From Haloglomus irregulare (GTDB taxonomy: Archaea; Halobacteriota; Halobacteria; Halobacteriales; Haloarculaceae): a stretch of 64,000 nt of DNA. The DNA is taken from the NCBI RefSeq assembly GCF_007421925.1, contig NZ_QMDX01000001.1, forward strand, positions 394,629 through 458,628. The letters run 5' to 3'. Of this stretch, positions 18,947-28,248 are shown piece by piece (position 1 is the first letter of the stretch; each line of letters opens with the position of its first letter). A program made the translations under genes and the position numbers. The notes under the pieces are model-generated. The model saw only the letters and a list, made by a program, of their open reading frames with translations. It was not told the DNA's origin and made no database searches.

Positions 18947-19403
18947 CGGTCGTAGTGGGGGCTCGGAGCGACGGGAGGGTCCTGCGTTCCTAACGATCTG
19001 CTCGGTGGGTTTTCGGACAGCGATACCGACAGCGACCTGCTGAAAACCCCCCGCCCGCTCAGTCCCACCCGGTTCGCCGTTCCCGGGTCGCGTCCGCACC
19101 GTGCCGGCTCGGTGTGTGCGCCCCGTGGGCCAGATGATCTCGGGCGGGAATGAACTGGCCGGCCGTTATCGGCGCGCAGCGCCGATTGCTCGGTGGACGG
19201 AGTCCACCGGTGCTCGACCCGGTGAGGCGACGCGAGCGACCGAGGAGCGCAGCGAGCCGCAACCCGTCGAGCGGCCAGGGGCTTCCGACCCGTTCCTCTC
19301 GACGAGGAGTTTCCCGGGCTATCCGGCAAACTCGTCCTCTATCCTACGTATGCCCCGTCGCGGGTGACACACCATTTATTCGCGCAGCCGTCGAACGCGG
19401 CGT
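18947..19403. other. Long intergenic region without a recognised gene
   Basis: 457 bp. It holds the inverted repeat at 19007-19049, a GC-rich stretch with short inverted repeats (GGCGCGCAGCGCC near 19170, GGTGGACGGAGTCCACC near 19192), a GAGGAGCGCAGCGAGCC-type haloarchaeal filler motif, and the ATTTATTCG promoter (about 19373-19381) of the next gene. Confidence 0.5.
19007..19049. repeat. Inverted repeat GGGTTTTC...GAAAACCC
   Basis: Perfect 8-bp arms (19007-19014 and 19042-19049) around a 27-base loop that itself contains the direct repeat ACAGCGA twice. It lies 60 bp after the transporter operon. It could be a terminator or processing hairpin, or the end of a decayed mobile element. Confidence 0.5.
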
Positions 19404-20018
19404 ATGGTCCGCCTGAACGCCGACGAATCGAACCCGGACGAGCTCGAACGCATCGCCCGCGGCGCCGACGCGGCCCGCGAGGGGTGGAAACGGACCCTCG
19501 AGGAGGCCCGGGCCATAGCCGACGCCCGCGAGGAGGAGGGGTACGAGACGCTGACCGTCTTCGCCGCCGACACCGCCCCGGTCGCACCCGAGGCCGGCGA
19601 GCGCGACTACTGGGGGCTGAGCTATCTCGTCGGCAGCAGCGACGCCGAGGAAGCCGCCGCGTTCCACGAGCGCACGGCGTTCGACGAGACGGCCGTCTAC
19701 CAGAACCAGGGCCAGGGCGGTAACGTCTTCATCGCCACCGAGTGCATCGACCTCGAGGCCGGGGCCATCCTGCTCATCGTGGGGGCCTACCGGATGCGCC
19801 TGGCGCCCGACCTCGTCCGGACCGCGACCGAGGCGGGGCGGATGTTCAGCCACATCCGCCGGGGCGACGGGACGGTCGTCGCGAGCATCGAGCACGAGGA
19901 CGCCGAGTCGTTCTTCCCGGACCCGGACGCGTTCTACGCCTACGAGGTCGCCGGCGAGCCGGCCGACACGCTGCCCGACCCGACGGGGGACGATGCGGCC
20001 CCGTCCGACCCCGAGTAG
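19404..20018 (+). CDS. Uncharacterised haloarchaeal protein (204 aa)
   Basis: Soluble and acidic. It begins with a helical stretch (DELERIARGADAAREGWKRT) followed by alternating strands with YWGLSYLVGSS and the small-residue core NQGQGGNVFIATECIDLEAG. The C-terminal 20 residues are disordered and Asp/Pro-rich. It resembles a haloarchaea-restricted DUF family, but no function is known to me. It starts with a leaderless promoter (ATTTATTCG about 27 bp upstream). No operon partner. Confidence 0.75.
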   Translation: MVRLNADESNPDELERIARGADAAREGWKRTLEEARAIADAREEEGYETLTVFAADTAPVAPEAGERDYWGLSYLVGSSDAEEAAAFHERTAFDETAVYQNQGQGGNVFIATECIDLEAGAILLIVGAYRMRLAPDLVRTATEAGRMFSHIRRGDGTVVASIEHEDAESFFPDPDAFYAYEVAGEPADTLPDPTGDDAAPSDPE

Positions 20019-20214
20019 TCGAGTTACCGAGCCCGTTCGTTCTCGGATATGAACGTTCTCGGAAAGACCTTTCCCTTCGAGCCAAGAAGTCCGGATACGT
20101 CAGTTACGTCACCCGTTCGAGACCGGGAGCGGCAGGCGGTCACTGAACCGTGCCGGCAGCCGCCCCACCGGGTGACCGCCCCCAGGGACGATGCGCCGTC
20201 CGGCGTCGGCCCCG

Positions 20215-20997
20215 TCAGTTCCCGCTCGTCGCGTTGTAGGTGACGAGCGCCCGTGACGTGACCGTCACCGTCCCGCCCTCGAACGAGGTGGTGCCGCCAC
20301 CACCGTCGCCGGCCGCGGCGGTGAAGGCACGGGGACCTTCGACGCGGTACGGCCGGACGCTGGTCTCGGCGGTCTCGACGCTGGCGACGCCGGTGATCGA
20401 GAGGGCCGTCCGGTTGGCGGCGGTCTCGGCCTGCTCGCGGCCGGCGGCGACGGCCTCGTCGAGCGCCTCGTTGCGGAGGTCACGCCGCGTCTCCTCGGTC
20501 AGCGTGTACTCGACACCGCCAACGCGGGTGGCCCCGTTCTCCAGGGCCGTCACGACGGTCGCGCCCGCTCGCGAGGTGTTCTCGAGCGTGACGGTGAAGG
20601 CGTGCTGACCGCGGTACTGTGGCTCCTCGGGTCGGCGCTCGGGGTCGTGCCGGTAGTTCTGCTGGATGCCGTACCGGGAGGTGACGACCTGTTCCGCGTC
20701 GATGCCGGCCTCGGTGAGCGCCTCGCGGAGTTGTGAGGCGTTCGCCGCGAGCCGGTCGCGGACCGTGGCGACGTCGTCGGAGCGGGCAACGACGGAGACA
20801 CGGACGACGGCGCGGTCCGGCTCGGCCTCGGCGGTGCCGCTCGCAGTCACCCGGATGGTCCGGTCGGCGTCGCCGTCCGGCGCGGCGTCGGGGTTCCGGT
20901 TCGTCCCGTCGTCGGGGGAGGTCAGTCCGAGCGGGGCGCTACACCCGGCGGTTACGAGGAGCGCCGCCAGGGTCAGCGCGGCAGCGGTGCGTCGCAT
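20215..20997 (-). CDS. SIMPL-domain (DUF541) lipoprotein
   Basis: A 260-residue secreted protein with a signal peptide and lipobox (LLVTAGCSAP, Cys at residue 18). The SIMPL/DUF541 domain starts at DRTIRVTASGTAEAEPDRAV and shows its hallmark VRDRLAANASQLREALTEAG, YGIQQNY and the AVAAGREQAETAANRTALSI helix. The domain occurs in periplasmic or outer-envelope proteins of unclear role. ATG 20997 is preferred to the upstream in-frame codon at 21045 because it starts the signal peptide (MRRTAAALTLAALL). The palindrome at 21041-21058 lies 44-61 bp upstream. Confidence 0.82.
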   Translation of the reverse strand: MRRTAAALTLAALLVTAGCSAPLGLTSPDDGTNRNPDAAPDGDADRTIRVTASGTAEAEPDRAVVRVSVVARSDDVATVRDRLAANASQLREALTEAGIDAEQVVTSRYGIQQNYRHDPERRPEEPQYRGQHAFTVTLENTSRAGATVVTALENGATRVGGVEYTLTEETRRDLRNEALDEAVAAGREQAETAANRTALSITGVASVETAETSVRPYRVEGPRAFTAAAGDGGGGTTSFEGGTVTVTSRALVTYNATSGN

Positions 20998-21040
20998 GCA
21001 CCCGGGGCTGAGAGGGAGGACGGGAAGTGTCTCCCCGAAT

Positions 21041-21058
21041 GTCAAACGGCCGTTTGAC
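21041..21058. repeat. Perfect 18-bp palindrome GTCAAACGGCCGTTTGAC
   Basis: It covers the 3' end of the DUF389 gene (whose TGA is part of it) and sits just upstream of the SIMPL lipoprotein gene. It shares the core AAACGGCCGTTT with the palindrome at 11137-11152. Candidate operator. Confidence 0.5.
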
Positions 21059-22391
21059 CGTGCATCGGGTGGGCCGACGGGTCGTCGGCCGGCGGGGGGA
21101 GTCGGCCGCGACGCTCGACGGTGACGTAGCGGACCTCGACGGCCACGTCGTGCCCGACGGCGGCGTCGATGCGGTCGTCGAGCGCCCGCACCAGTCCCGA
21201 GGTGTCCGTCCCGGGCGGGACGCCGACCGTGACTGTCACCGCGGTCGGGCGCTGGAGGACGAGGAACCGCTGCTCGTACGCGAGCGAGGTGTCGAGCCGC
21301 TCTGCGGCCTCGTAGTCGGCGACAAGCGTCCCATCGATGGCGGCCTCGACGGCGTCCTCGGTACGGACCTGCTGGTAGGAGTCGTAGGTGATGCCGCCGA
21401 GGAACACCGACAGGACGGCGATACCGACCACCAGGGCGCCGACGCGCTTGGCCGTCGCGAGGCGGGCCCCCCGCGCCCGGAAGAACCCCTCCGGCGCGTA
21501 ACCAGCGTAGTAGAGCACCACGAGCGCCGCGAGTTCGATGGACAGCAGGTTGACCAGGGTGAGGACGCCGGCCGAGAGCGCGACCGACTCCAGCCCGAAG
21601 GCGATGCCGATGCCGACGGTGGCGGCGGGCGGGATGAGCGCGACGGCGATCATCACCCCGACCAGGGCGCTGGAGACGCCGGTGGTGAGCGAGACGGCGC
21701 CGGCGGTCCCGGCGCCGAGCGCGACCGCCAGCGAGAGGAAGTCCGGCGAGAGCCGCTCGCCGATCTCGTCGATCGTGCGCGGGTCCGCGACCTGGATCAG
21801 GTTGGTCGCCTCCACGAGGGTCGCGAACACGGCCGCGGCCAGCACGGACAGCACGATGCCGAGCACCTGGAAGGCCACGCCGCGCCGGAACAGGTCGGCA
21901 TCGTCGATGACGGTCCCGACGGCGGCGGCCATCGAGGGGCCGATGAGCGGCGCGATGACCATCGACCCGACGACCGTCGCCGCCGAGTCCAGCAGCAGGC
22001 CCGCGGTCGCGACCACCGCGCTGACGACCGTCAGTGTGACGTACGTCGAGGGGGTGGAGGCGAGCTGGTCGGCCGTGCTCTTCAGCTCCTCGCGGGCGAT
22101 GCGGTCCTCGCTGGGGGCCTCCTCGGCGAACCGATCTGCCAGGGCCTCGTACTGGCGTGAATCGATAGTCTGGGCCTCAGTCACGACCGTGATGGCGTCC
22201 TCGTCGACGCCCACGTCGCGGAGTCGCTCGAGGACGGGTTCGACGGCGCTCGTCGGCAACGGGAACGTCACCAGGTGGGTGTAGCGGTCGCCGGCCGCCT
22301 CCATGACGGTGTAGTCGACTCCCTCCTCGTCGAGGACGGCGACCACCGTGCCGTACGTCCCCGGCGGGAGCGAGGCGTGGACCAGTCGCAC
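21042..22391 (-). CDS. DUF389 / TIGR00341 membrane protein
   Basis: A 449-residue protein. The N-terminal 110 residues are a soluble alpha/beta domain (RLVHASLPPGTYGTVVAVLD) and the centre is the DUF389 membrane domain with about six helices (TVVGSMVIAPLIGPSMAAAV carries the signature). The C-terminal 100 residues are soluble again (FLVLQRPTAVTVTVGVPPG). Transport activity is suspected for the family but unproven. The start is GTG 22391, supported by ACTTATCCCG 27 bp upstream. It ends with a short His/Pro-rich tail inside the palindrome. Confidence 0.85.
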   Translation of the reverse strand: MRLVHASLPPGTYGTVVAVLDEEGVDYTVMEAAGDRYTHLVTFPLPTSAVEPVLERLRDVGVDEDAITVVTEAQTIDSRQYEALADRFAEEAPSEDRIAREELKSTADQLASTPSTYVTLTVVSAVVATAGLLLDSAATVVGSMVIAPLIGPSMAAAVGTVIDDADLFRRGVAFQVLGIVLSVLAAAVFATLVEATNLIQVADPRTIDEIGERLSPDFLSLAVALGAGTAGAVSLTTGVSSALVGVMIAVALIPPAATVGIGIAFGLESVALSAGVLTLVNLLSIELAALVVLYYAGYAPEGFFRARGARLATAKRVGALVVGIAVLSVFLGGITYDSYQQVRTEDAVEAAIDGTLVADYEAAERLDTSLAYEQRFLVLQRPTAVTVTVGVPPGTDTSGLVRALDDRIDAAVGHDVAVEVRYVTVERRGRLPPPADDPSAHPMHGQTAV

Positions 22392-22538
22392 GGCCGGCCT
22401 TGTGGCGGGATTCGGGATAAGTGCTCGTGGTCCGTGGTCGGTGCTGTCCGGATACGGGCGGTTCCGTCGGACGGTTCGCGATCCGATGGTGGTCGCGTAC
22501 CGAACGCGGAGAGTCGGTTCGGCGGAGCAGTACCGGTC

Positions 22539-22970
22539 CTATTCGGACTCGGTGAGCGTCTCGACAGGGGCCGGTCGGGTCGAGAGGTGGGTCTCCCCGA
22601 AGCCGGATCCGTAGTTGAGACCGTAGCCGAGCAGCCGATCGGCCCCGATGTGTCCGGTCCAGATGAGCGCGACCAGAACGGCGGTAGACACGTCCAGCCA
22701 GAGCCCTGCTGCGCCGAGCATCGCCGGACCCGTGTACGTGTGTGCGATGTTGTAGCCCCGGCTCCCGACCCGGGGCCCAGCCAGGTAGCCGACCATCGCG
22801 ATATCCGGGGCCAACGCGAGGGCTGCCAGCAACCAGAGCGGCCCGTCCAGCAGGAAGTATCCCCAGAGTGTGAGTGCTAGTACGGCCAGCCCCTCGGTTC
22901 GGAGGAGCGTGCGCGGGTCGGTCCGTTGGACCCCCTGTCGCCTGCTCCCGGTAGTGTTCATACTGCTCAT
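22539..22970 (-). CDS. DUF4260-like small membrane protein
   Basis: 143 residues with about four transmembrane segments (LLRTEGLAVLALTLWGYFLL, LLAALALAPDIAMVGYLAGP, ALVALIWTGHIGADRLLGYG). The signature-like residues GYNIAHTYTGPA and GHIGADRLLGYGL match DUF4260, a family of unknown role. A clear AGGAGGA ribosome-binding site (complement of 22981-22987) lies about 10 bases before ATG 22970, so the start is firm. The gene follows the 74-aa gene by 18 bp in an apparent operon. Confidence 0.75.
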   Translation of the reverse strand: MSSMNTTGSRRQGVQRTDPRTLLRTEGLAVLALTLWGYFLLDGPLWLLAALALAPDIAMVGYLAGPRVGSRGYNIAHTYTGPAMLGAAGLWLDVSTAVLVALIWTGHIGADRLLGYGLNYGSGFGETHLSTRPAPVETLTESE

Positions 22971-22988
22971 CTCGCGTATTCCTCCTGG

Positions 22989-23213
22989 TTACTCTGGCGC
23001 ATCCGTCCTGAGGGTGCCGGATCGGTCACGGAGGAACACGCGGTAGGTGATCCCGCCGGTCAGGAGCGCGAACGCGGCCGTCCACAGTACCACCGAACCG
23101 GTGTTCACTGCCTCGCCAGTCGTCGGGAGCACGAGTGCGGTCATGACCGCACCGACGAGCACGCTCAGGAGGGTGACGAACCCGTTCAGACATCGCTGGA
23201 GTTGTGGGTCCAT
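22989..23213 (-). CDS. Small two-helix membrane protein (74 aa)
   Basis: MDPQLQRCLN start, two transmembrane segments (VTLLSVLVGAVMTALVLP and VVLWTAAFALLTGGITYRVF) and a charged tail. A TATA-like GTTATCATC lies about 27 bp before ATG 23213, so the longer upstream start at 23285 is not used. It leads the operon with the DUF4260-like gene. Unknown function. Confidence 0.65.
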   Translation of the reverse strand: MDPQLQRCLNGFVTLLSVLVGAVMTALVLPTTGEAVNTGSVVLWTAAFALLTGGITYRVFLRDRSGTLRTDAPE

Positions 23214-23404
23214 AGTTCGTATACGTTCGTTGAGATGATAACGGTACTGGGACACGTGAACGCACGACTCAGGGGTGTTCCCCATCGGGAGGCCCTGCTA
23301 CCGTCAGTGGTATGATCCGGGCGACGTATCCGCCCCGCGCGGTTCGCCGATCGCGAGCCCCGAGGAGACGAGTGAGAGTATCGATGAGGGGATCGGATAC
23401 CGGC

Positions 23405-25533
23405 TCAGGTGTCCGCGGAGGTCGAGGCGTCGACCGGCCGCGTCTTCGGTGTCACGGTCCACACCTGTGGGGCGCCGGCGAGCTGGAGATACAGCGAGTG
23501 CAACTGGAGAATCCAGCCGAAGGCGATCCACAGGTAGGCAATGGCGACGACCCCGACGATACGGCGTGGTGTCGCCGGTTCCGGGGTCACCGGATCGCGG
23601 AAGACCGCGTACGCGAGCGACACGGCGCGTTCGGGGACGAGAAAGAGGGTAAGTGCGACAACCACGGGCAGCGATAGGCCGAGCGAGACGCCGAGGGCGA
23701 GGGTCGGGAGCGCAAGTGCCGGGAAGATCACGTACACCGGCGCACTCAACGCGAGGAACAGCACCCACGACAGTCCGAGGGTCCGCCGTGGCCCGAGATG
23801 CCGCCACGAGCGGAGGACATCGCCGAGGTTGCGGCCGGCGACTTGCGCCCAACCGCGGGCCCACCGCTCGCGTTGCCCGAACAGCGACGTCCACGTCCCC
23901 GGGATCAGCTCGCGCGCCACCGTCTCCCGAACGTACGTGATCTCCCAGTCGGTCTCGAGATACAGTCGGACCGTCAGGTCGATGTCCTCGGTGAGCGTGT
24001 CGGTCGAGAGGCCACTGACGTCCGGGAGGACCTCCCGGCGAAGCACCGCCGCCGATCCCGCGAAGTGGGCCGCCCCGAGGACGTCGGCGTCGAAGGGATG
24101 GTCGAGCCACGTGCTGTGCTGGCGTTCCGCGCTGATGAACCGGGACAGTCGTGAGGCGTCGGTACCGGTGGGCACCTTCCGCCCCTGGACGATCCCGATT
24201 CCGGTTGCGCCGTCAGGATGCGCAGGGCGCGGGTAACGAACGCCGGGCCGACCGTCTCGTCGGCGTCGAGAACTAAGGCGTACGGCGTCTCGACGTGGTC
24301 TCACACCGCATTCAGGTCGGCAGCCTTCGAGCCGCCGGTCGCCTCGACGACCCGAACGCGATCCGGGTAGTCGTCCCGAACCGCGTGCATCAGCGCCTGG
24401 GTGCCGTCGGTCGAGCGGGCCGCCGGCACCAAGAGGAACGGGAGCGGGGTGAGCGCCGTGACGTTCTCCCGGAGCGACGCCGAGAGCGCGTTGACCTCGT
24501 CCATCGCCGTGACAACCACGGTGACCTCCGCGTCCTCGAGGGATACGGGGACGGTCTGCGTATCGTCGCGGCCCCGACGCCATCCGTGGACGAGTGTTCC
24601 GTAGTTCAGCGCCACACCGAGGACGAGGAAGCTCACGAACGCACCGAAGACCGGCGGGAGCAGCCACGGTGCCGCGACGAAGACGCCGAGCAGGAACCCG
24701 TTCACGATGACGAACAGGGTCAGCACGTGCTGGGCCACGGTCATGACGGGGCCATCAAGCCACCGAAGCACGGGCGGAGCCCGCCGGGGGACACCGAGCA
24801 TCGAGAGCCCGGTGATCGCCGCCATACCGGTCACTGTCGCAAGGAGACGCCTCTCGGGCGATCGGAGCGTCAGCGTCCCTGTCGGTGTGCTCAGGGCCAT
24901 CGCGATCGCGCCGAGGATGCCGACGACGACCGCACCGAGGAGCAGGGCCTCCCAGCGCCGGCGATCCGTCTCGGCTCGGGGAGGAACCGTCTGCGAGGAG
25001 AGCGTTCGCGCCCAGAACGCGTTGAGCAGCAGCGACGCGAACCCACTCGCGTACAGTACCAGCCCTGCGCGCGGCACGGTCGGCCCCCACGAAACGGTGA
25101 GCAGGGATGCCGCGAATATCGACCCATGACTCAACCCCAACGTCACGGCGCGAGCACGGAGGTTGCGCCTGGCTGTACGGACGTCGGTAGTGAGCAGGAG
25201 TGCTTGGAACGCGGTGGCGAGCACGACCAGCCGGACCGCGAGCGGGATCGGGGTCGCCCACGACGGGACGTCGGTGGCGACCGCGACGCCGACAACGAAG
25301 GTCAGCCCACCGGCGATAACGACGATGAGATGGAGTGTCTCCGCCGTCCCACCCGCCGGAGCCGTCCTGATCTCCGTTGACAGCGAGCAGAGCGCGAGGG
25401 CGCCACCGCCAACGGCGAGCAGCGCATAACCCCCGGGTCGGGTGCTCGGACCCAGCCCGACGCCGATCATCCCCAGGAGCGCGACAGCGAGCGACAGGGC
25501 CCAGACGGTGGAGTACAGACGCTCGGTAGACAC
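23405..25533 (-). pseudogene. Processive family-2 membrane glycosyltransferase, broken by a stop and a frameshift
   Basis: When read through it would be about 710 residues. The N-terminal half (GTG 25533 to 24301) has about eight hydrophobic helices, then the GT2 start VTVVVTAMDEVNALSASL. After KAADLNAV the expected W codon is TGA (complement of 24301-24303). Past it the frame continues with the donor-binding DADETVGPAF. Near 24205-24225 the frame changes, and the remainder (GIGIVQGRKVPTG, the acid motif TEDIDLTVRL, the processive motif QRERWARGW and C-terminal helices) lies in another frame ending VDASTSADT. With GT2 order kept but two disabling lesions, it is probably a recent pseudogene of a polysaccharide synthase. 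Confidence 0.82.
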
Positions 25534-26003
25534 GATGCGGTCTGGCTGGGATTCGAACCGGCTACTTACGGGAATCGACTGCTCCTGATGGGCCGATCGG
25601 TCGCAACTGCGTTCTGGCTCGCATAGTTATCACTTCCATTATGTTTCGAGTGCTAATAAACCATATCCACGCCCGTGCGACGGCTTGTCCCGGTAGCGGG
25701 CTGACCGAGACCGCCGCTGGGAGCGTCGTGTCGCAGCTTGGCACGCTCGTCACGGCGGACCGAACCCGTGGACGTGATTCGAACGGGTGAGCGGACAGCT
25801 CGAATTCGCGTTCCGGACGCCGGTTGATGCCGCCACGGGATGCCCGCCCCGTCTGCAGCACAGCCACGACGACCCATCAGCCGTCGGAGATTCCAGCGGG
25901 GAAGCGTATCCGAACCTCCGGAGCAGCCCCGCGACGAACCCACTCGTCCCGAGCACCCCGCGCCGCCCGAAACGCCTTCCCCGGTCGACCGCGAGGAGGG
26001 CGT
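25534..26003. other. Intergenic region, possible decayed DNA
   Basis: 470 bp. It has an AT-rich patch (GTTATCACTTCCATTATG, about 25626-25643) and a tRNA-like GATTCGAACC string (about 25550) without a foldable tRNA around it. A GAGGAGG ribosome-binding site (about 25992-25998) precedes hisG. No gene is supported. Confidence 0.5.
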
Positions 26004-26861
26004 ATGCGCATCGCGGTCCCCAACAAGGGGCGACTCCACGAGCCGACGCTTGCCCTGCTGGAACGCGCCGGGCTGCACGTCGAGGACGGTAGCGACCGGA
26101 AGCTGTACGCGGACACGGTCGACCCGGACGTGCAGGTGCTGTTCGCCCGGGCGGCGGACATCCCCGCCTACGTGGCCGACGGGGCCGCCGCGGTCGGCGT
26201 GACCGGGCTGGACCAGGTCCGCGAGCACGGGGCCGACCTGCCGGAGCTGCTGGACCTCGAGTTCGGCCGCTGCCGGCTCGTCCTCGCGGCCCCCGAGGAC
26301 GGCCCCGTCGCGTCGACGGCGGACCTCGACGGCGGCACGGTGGCCACGGAGTTCCCCCGGGTCACGCGGACGTTCTTCCGCGGGACCGCGGTCGACCCGG
26401 AGATCGTCGAGGTGTCCGGCGCGACCGAACTCACCCCACACGTCGACATGGCCGACGCCATCGTCGACATCACCTCCACGGGGACGACCCTGCGGATGAA
26501 CCGGCTCGCCGAGATCGAGGAGGTGCTGGCCTCCTCGGCGCGGCTGTTCGCCGACCCGGACCGGGTCGGGGACGGGAAGGTCCAGCAGCTCCGGACGGCT
26601 CTCGGGAGCGTGCTGGCGGCGGAGGGCAAACGCTACCTGATGATGAACGTCCCGGGCGACCGGCTCTCCGAGGTCGAGTCGGTCATCCCGGGGATGGGCG
26701 GCCCGACGGTGATGGAGGTCGACAACGGGGCCGACGACGGGGACGCCGTCGCGGTCCACGTCGTCGTCGACGAGCGGGAGGTGTTCGAGACCATCACCCG
26801 CCTGAAGGAGGCCGGGGCGAGCGATATCCTCGTGACGGAGATCGAGCGCCTCGTGGAGTAG
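26004..26861 (+). CDS. hisG: ATP phosphoribosyltransferase, long form
   Basis: Catalyses the first step of histidine synthesis, ATP plus PRPP to phosphoribosyl-ATP. At 285 residues it is the long HisG form. The catalytic domain starts [11 protein letters not shown], with the PRPP loop [14 protein letters not shown] at about 157-170. The last 75 residues ([18 protein letters not shown] to [13 protein letters not shown]) form the ACT-like C-terminal domain that binds histidine for feedback control. ATG 26004 is chosen for its GAGGAGG site five bases upstream and because the protein fold begins there. Confidence 0.95.
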   Translation: MRIAVPNKGRLHEPTLALLERAGLHVEDGSDRKLYADTVDPDVQVLFARAADIPAYVADGAAAVGVTGLDQVREHGADLPELLDLEFGRCRLVLAAPEDGPVASTADLDGGTVATEFPRVTRTFFRGTAVDPEIVEVSGATELTPHVDMADAIVDITSTGTTLRMNRLAEIEEVLASSARLFADPDRVGDGKVQQLRTALGSVLAAEGKRYLMMNVPGDRLSEVESVIPGMGGPTVMEVDNGADDGDAVAVHVVVDEREVFETITRLKEAGASDILVTEIERLVE

Positions 26862-26922
26862 CCACGTGGTCGCGTGACGGAGGAGGGAAGGCTTACAAGC
26901 GCATGGAACGGACGACTCCCTG

Positions 26923-28233
26923 ATGGATGACGAGGGGGCGGACCGGTCGCCCGACGACCCCGAGCGGGCGTCCGGCGACGAGTCCGACACCGTCGAGGAG
27001 CCGGGAAGCGGTGACACCGGCTCCCCCGACGCCGCCCCGGACACGGATGGGCCCGGGGGGACGGCAGATCCGACCGTCGAGGAGTCCAACGCCGAACCGG
27101 GAGCCGACGGGGGGACCGCGGCGCCCGACGATGGGACCGACGACGCGCCGGACGAGGAGGGCGGTGAGGCGGTCTCCCAGGCCGATCTCCCGCCGGCCGG
27201 CGACCCGGACGCCGACTACGGGCCGGACGGCGAGTGGGAGGACCCGTTCCCGGACGTGGAGACGGAGCCGCCGGAGGTCGAGTTCGACGACGAGGCAGAC
27301 GCGGCCTATCCGGCGAACCCGAACGTTCCGGAGCAGGACCCCTCGTTCGACGACGGCGGGGCCGAGGCCGTCGACGCGGCCGCCGGTGAGACCGTCGGGC
27401 CGGCCGAGTCCGACGGCGGCTACGCCGACCCCACCTCGACGACGACCGTCGAGGGGGGCGGCCTCCAGGACGGTCCCGAGACGGACCAGGAGATGCCGCT
27501 GGCGGACCACATCGAGGAGATGGTCCGGCGCCTGGGCGTCGTCATCGTGGTGCTGGCGGTCGTCTCCGCGGTCGTCTTCCCCTTCGCCGAGCGCATCATC
27601 AACTTCCTCTGGTTCTCCTACCTGCCCGGGTCGATCGGGCAGTGCCCGGCCAACCCGGACATCTCGCAGGGGGGCGCGGCCTGTGCGCGGGTGTACAACC
27701 CGCTGGCGCTCATCTTCGCACGGCTGAAGACGGCCACCCTGGCGGGGCTCATCGTCTCGCTCCCCGTCTTCGTCTACGAGACGTACCTGTTCATGCGGCC
27801 GGGGCTCTACCCCACCGAGCGGCGCTACTACCTCGCCAGCGTCCCGACCAGCCTCGTCCTCGCGGCGGCCGGGGTCGCCTTCGCGCACCTGCTCGTCCTG
27901 CCGGCCATCTTCACCTACTTCGTGTTCTACTCCGAGGACGCGACGGTCATCGCCTTCGGCCTCACGGAGACGTTCGACCTGATGGTGCTGATGCTGGGCG
28001 GGTTCGCCATCATCTTCCAGATCCCCCTGTTCGTCAGCCTGGCGCTGATGATGGGGCTGGTCACCCGGCGGTGGATGGCGACCAAACGGCTCTACTTCTG
28101 GGGTGCCTTCGCGGGCCTGGCCTTCCTGTTCAGCCCCGACCCGACCGGGATGGCACCCATCATCGTCGCCGTGACGATGATCGTCCTCTTCGAGGGAACG
28201 CTCCTGCTGGCGAAGTGGACCGGGCGGAGGTAG
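26923..28233 (+). CDS. tatC: Twin-arginine translocase subunit TatC with long acidic N-terminal extension
   Basis: The core of the Tat export machinery that recognises twin-arginine signals. Residues 1-188 are a low-complexity Asp/Glu/Gly/Pro region. The six-helix TatC domain starts at PLADHIEEMVRRLGVVIVVL and shows the family landmarks NPLALIFARLKTATLAG, VFVYETYLFMRPGLYPTERR and PDPTGMAPIIVAV. The usual core is about 250 residues, so the extension nearly doubles it. Haloarchaea export much of their secretome by Tat, including lipoproteins such as the one at 11308. A second (TatCt-type) gene is not in this window. Confidence 0.93.
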   Translation: MDDEGADRSPDDPERASGDESDTVEEPGSGDTGSPDAAPDTDGPGGTADPTVEESNAEPGADGGTAAPDDGTDDAPDEEGGEAVSQADLPPAGDPDADYGPDGEWEDPFPDVETEPPEVEFDDEADAAYPANPNVPEQDPSFDDGGAEAVDAAAGETVGPAESDGGYADPTSTTTVEGGGLQDGPETDQEMPLADHIEEMVRRLGVVIVVLAVVSAVVFPFAERIINFLWFSYLPGSIGQCPANPDISQGGAACARVYNPLALIFARLKTATLAGLIVSLPVFVYETYLFMRPGLYPTERRYYLASVPTSLVLAAAGVAFAHLLVLPAIFTYFVFYSEDATVIAFGLTETFDLMVLMLGGFAIIFQIPLFVSLALMMGLVTRRWMATKRLYFWGAFAGLAFLFSPDPTGMAPIIVAVTMIVLFEGTLLLAKWTGRR

Positions 28234-28248
28234 GGCGACCCGTCGTAG

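Noticed and set aside
24301-24303. TGA read as a recoded amino acid in the glycosyltransferase
   Set aside because: The position calls for Trp, haloarchaea are not known to recode TGA, and a separate frameshift lies about 80 bp downstream.
25540-25640. tRNA-like string GATTCGAACC
   Set aside because: The T-arm does not pair (C-C mismatch in the stem) and no anticodon arm or matching acceptor strand is found within tRNA distance.
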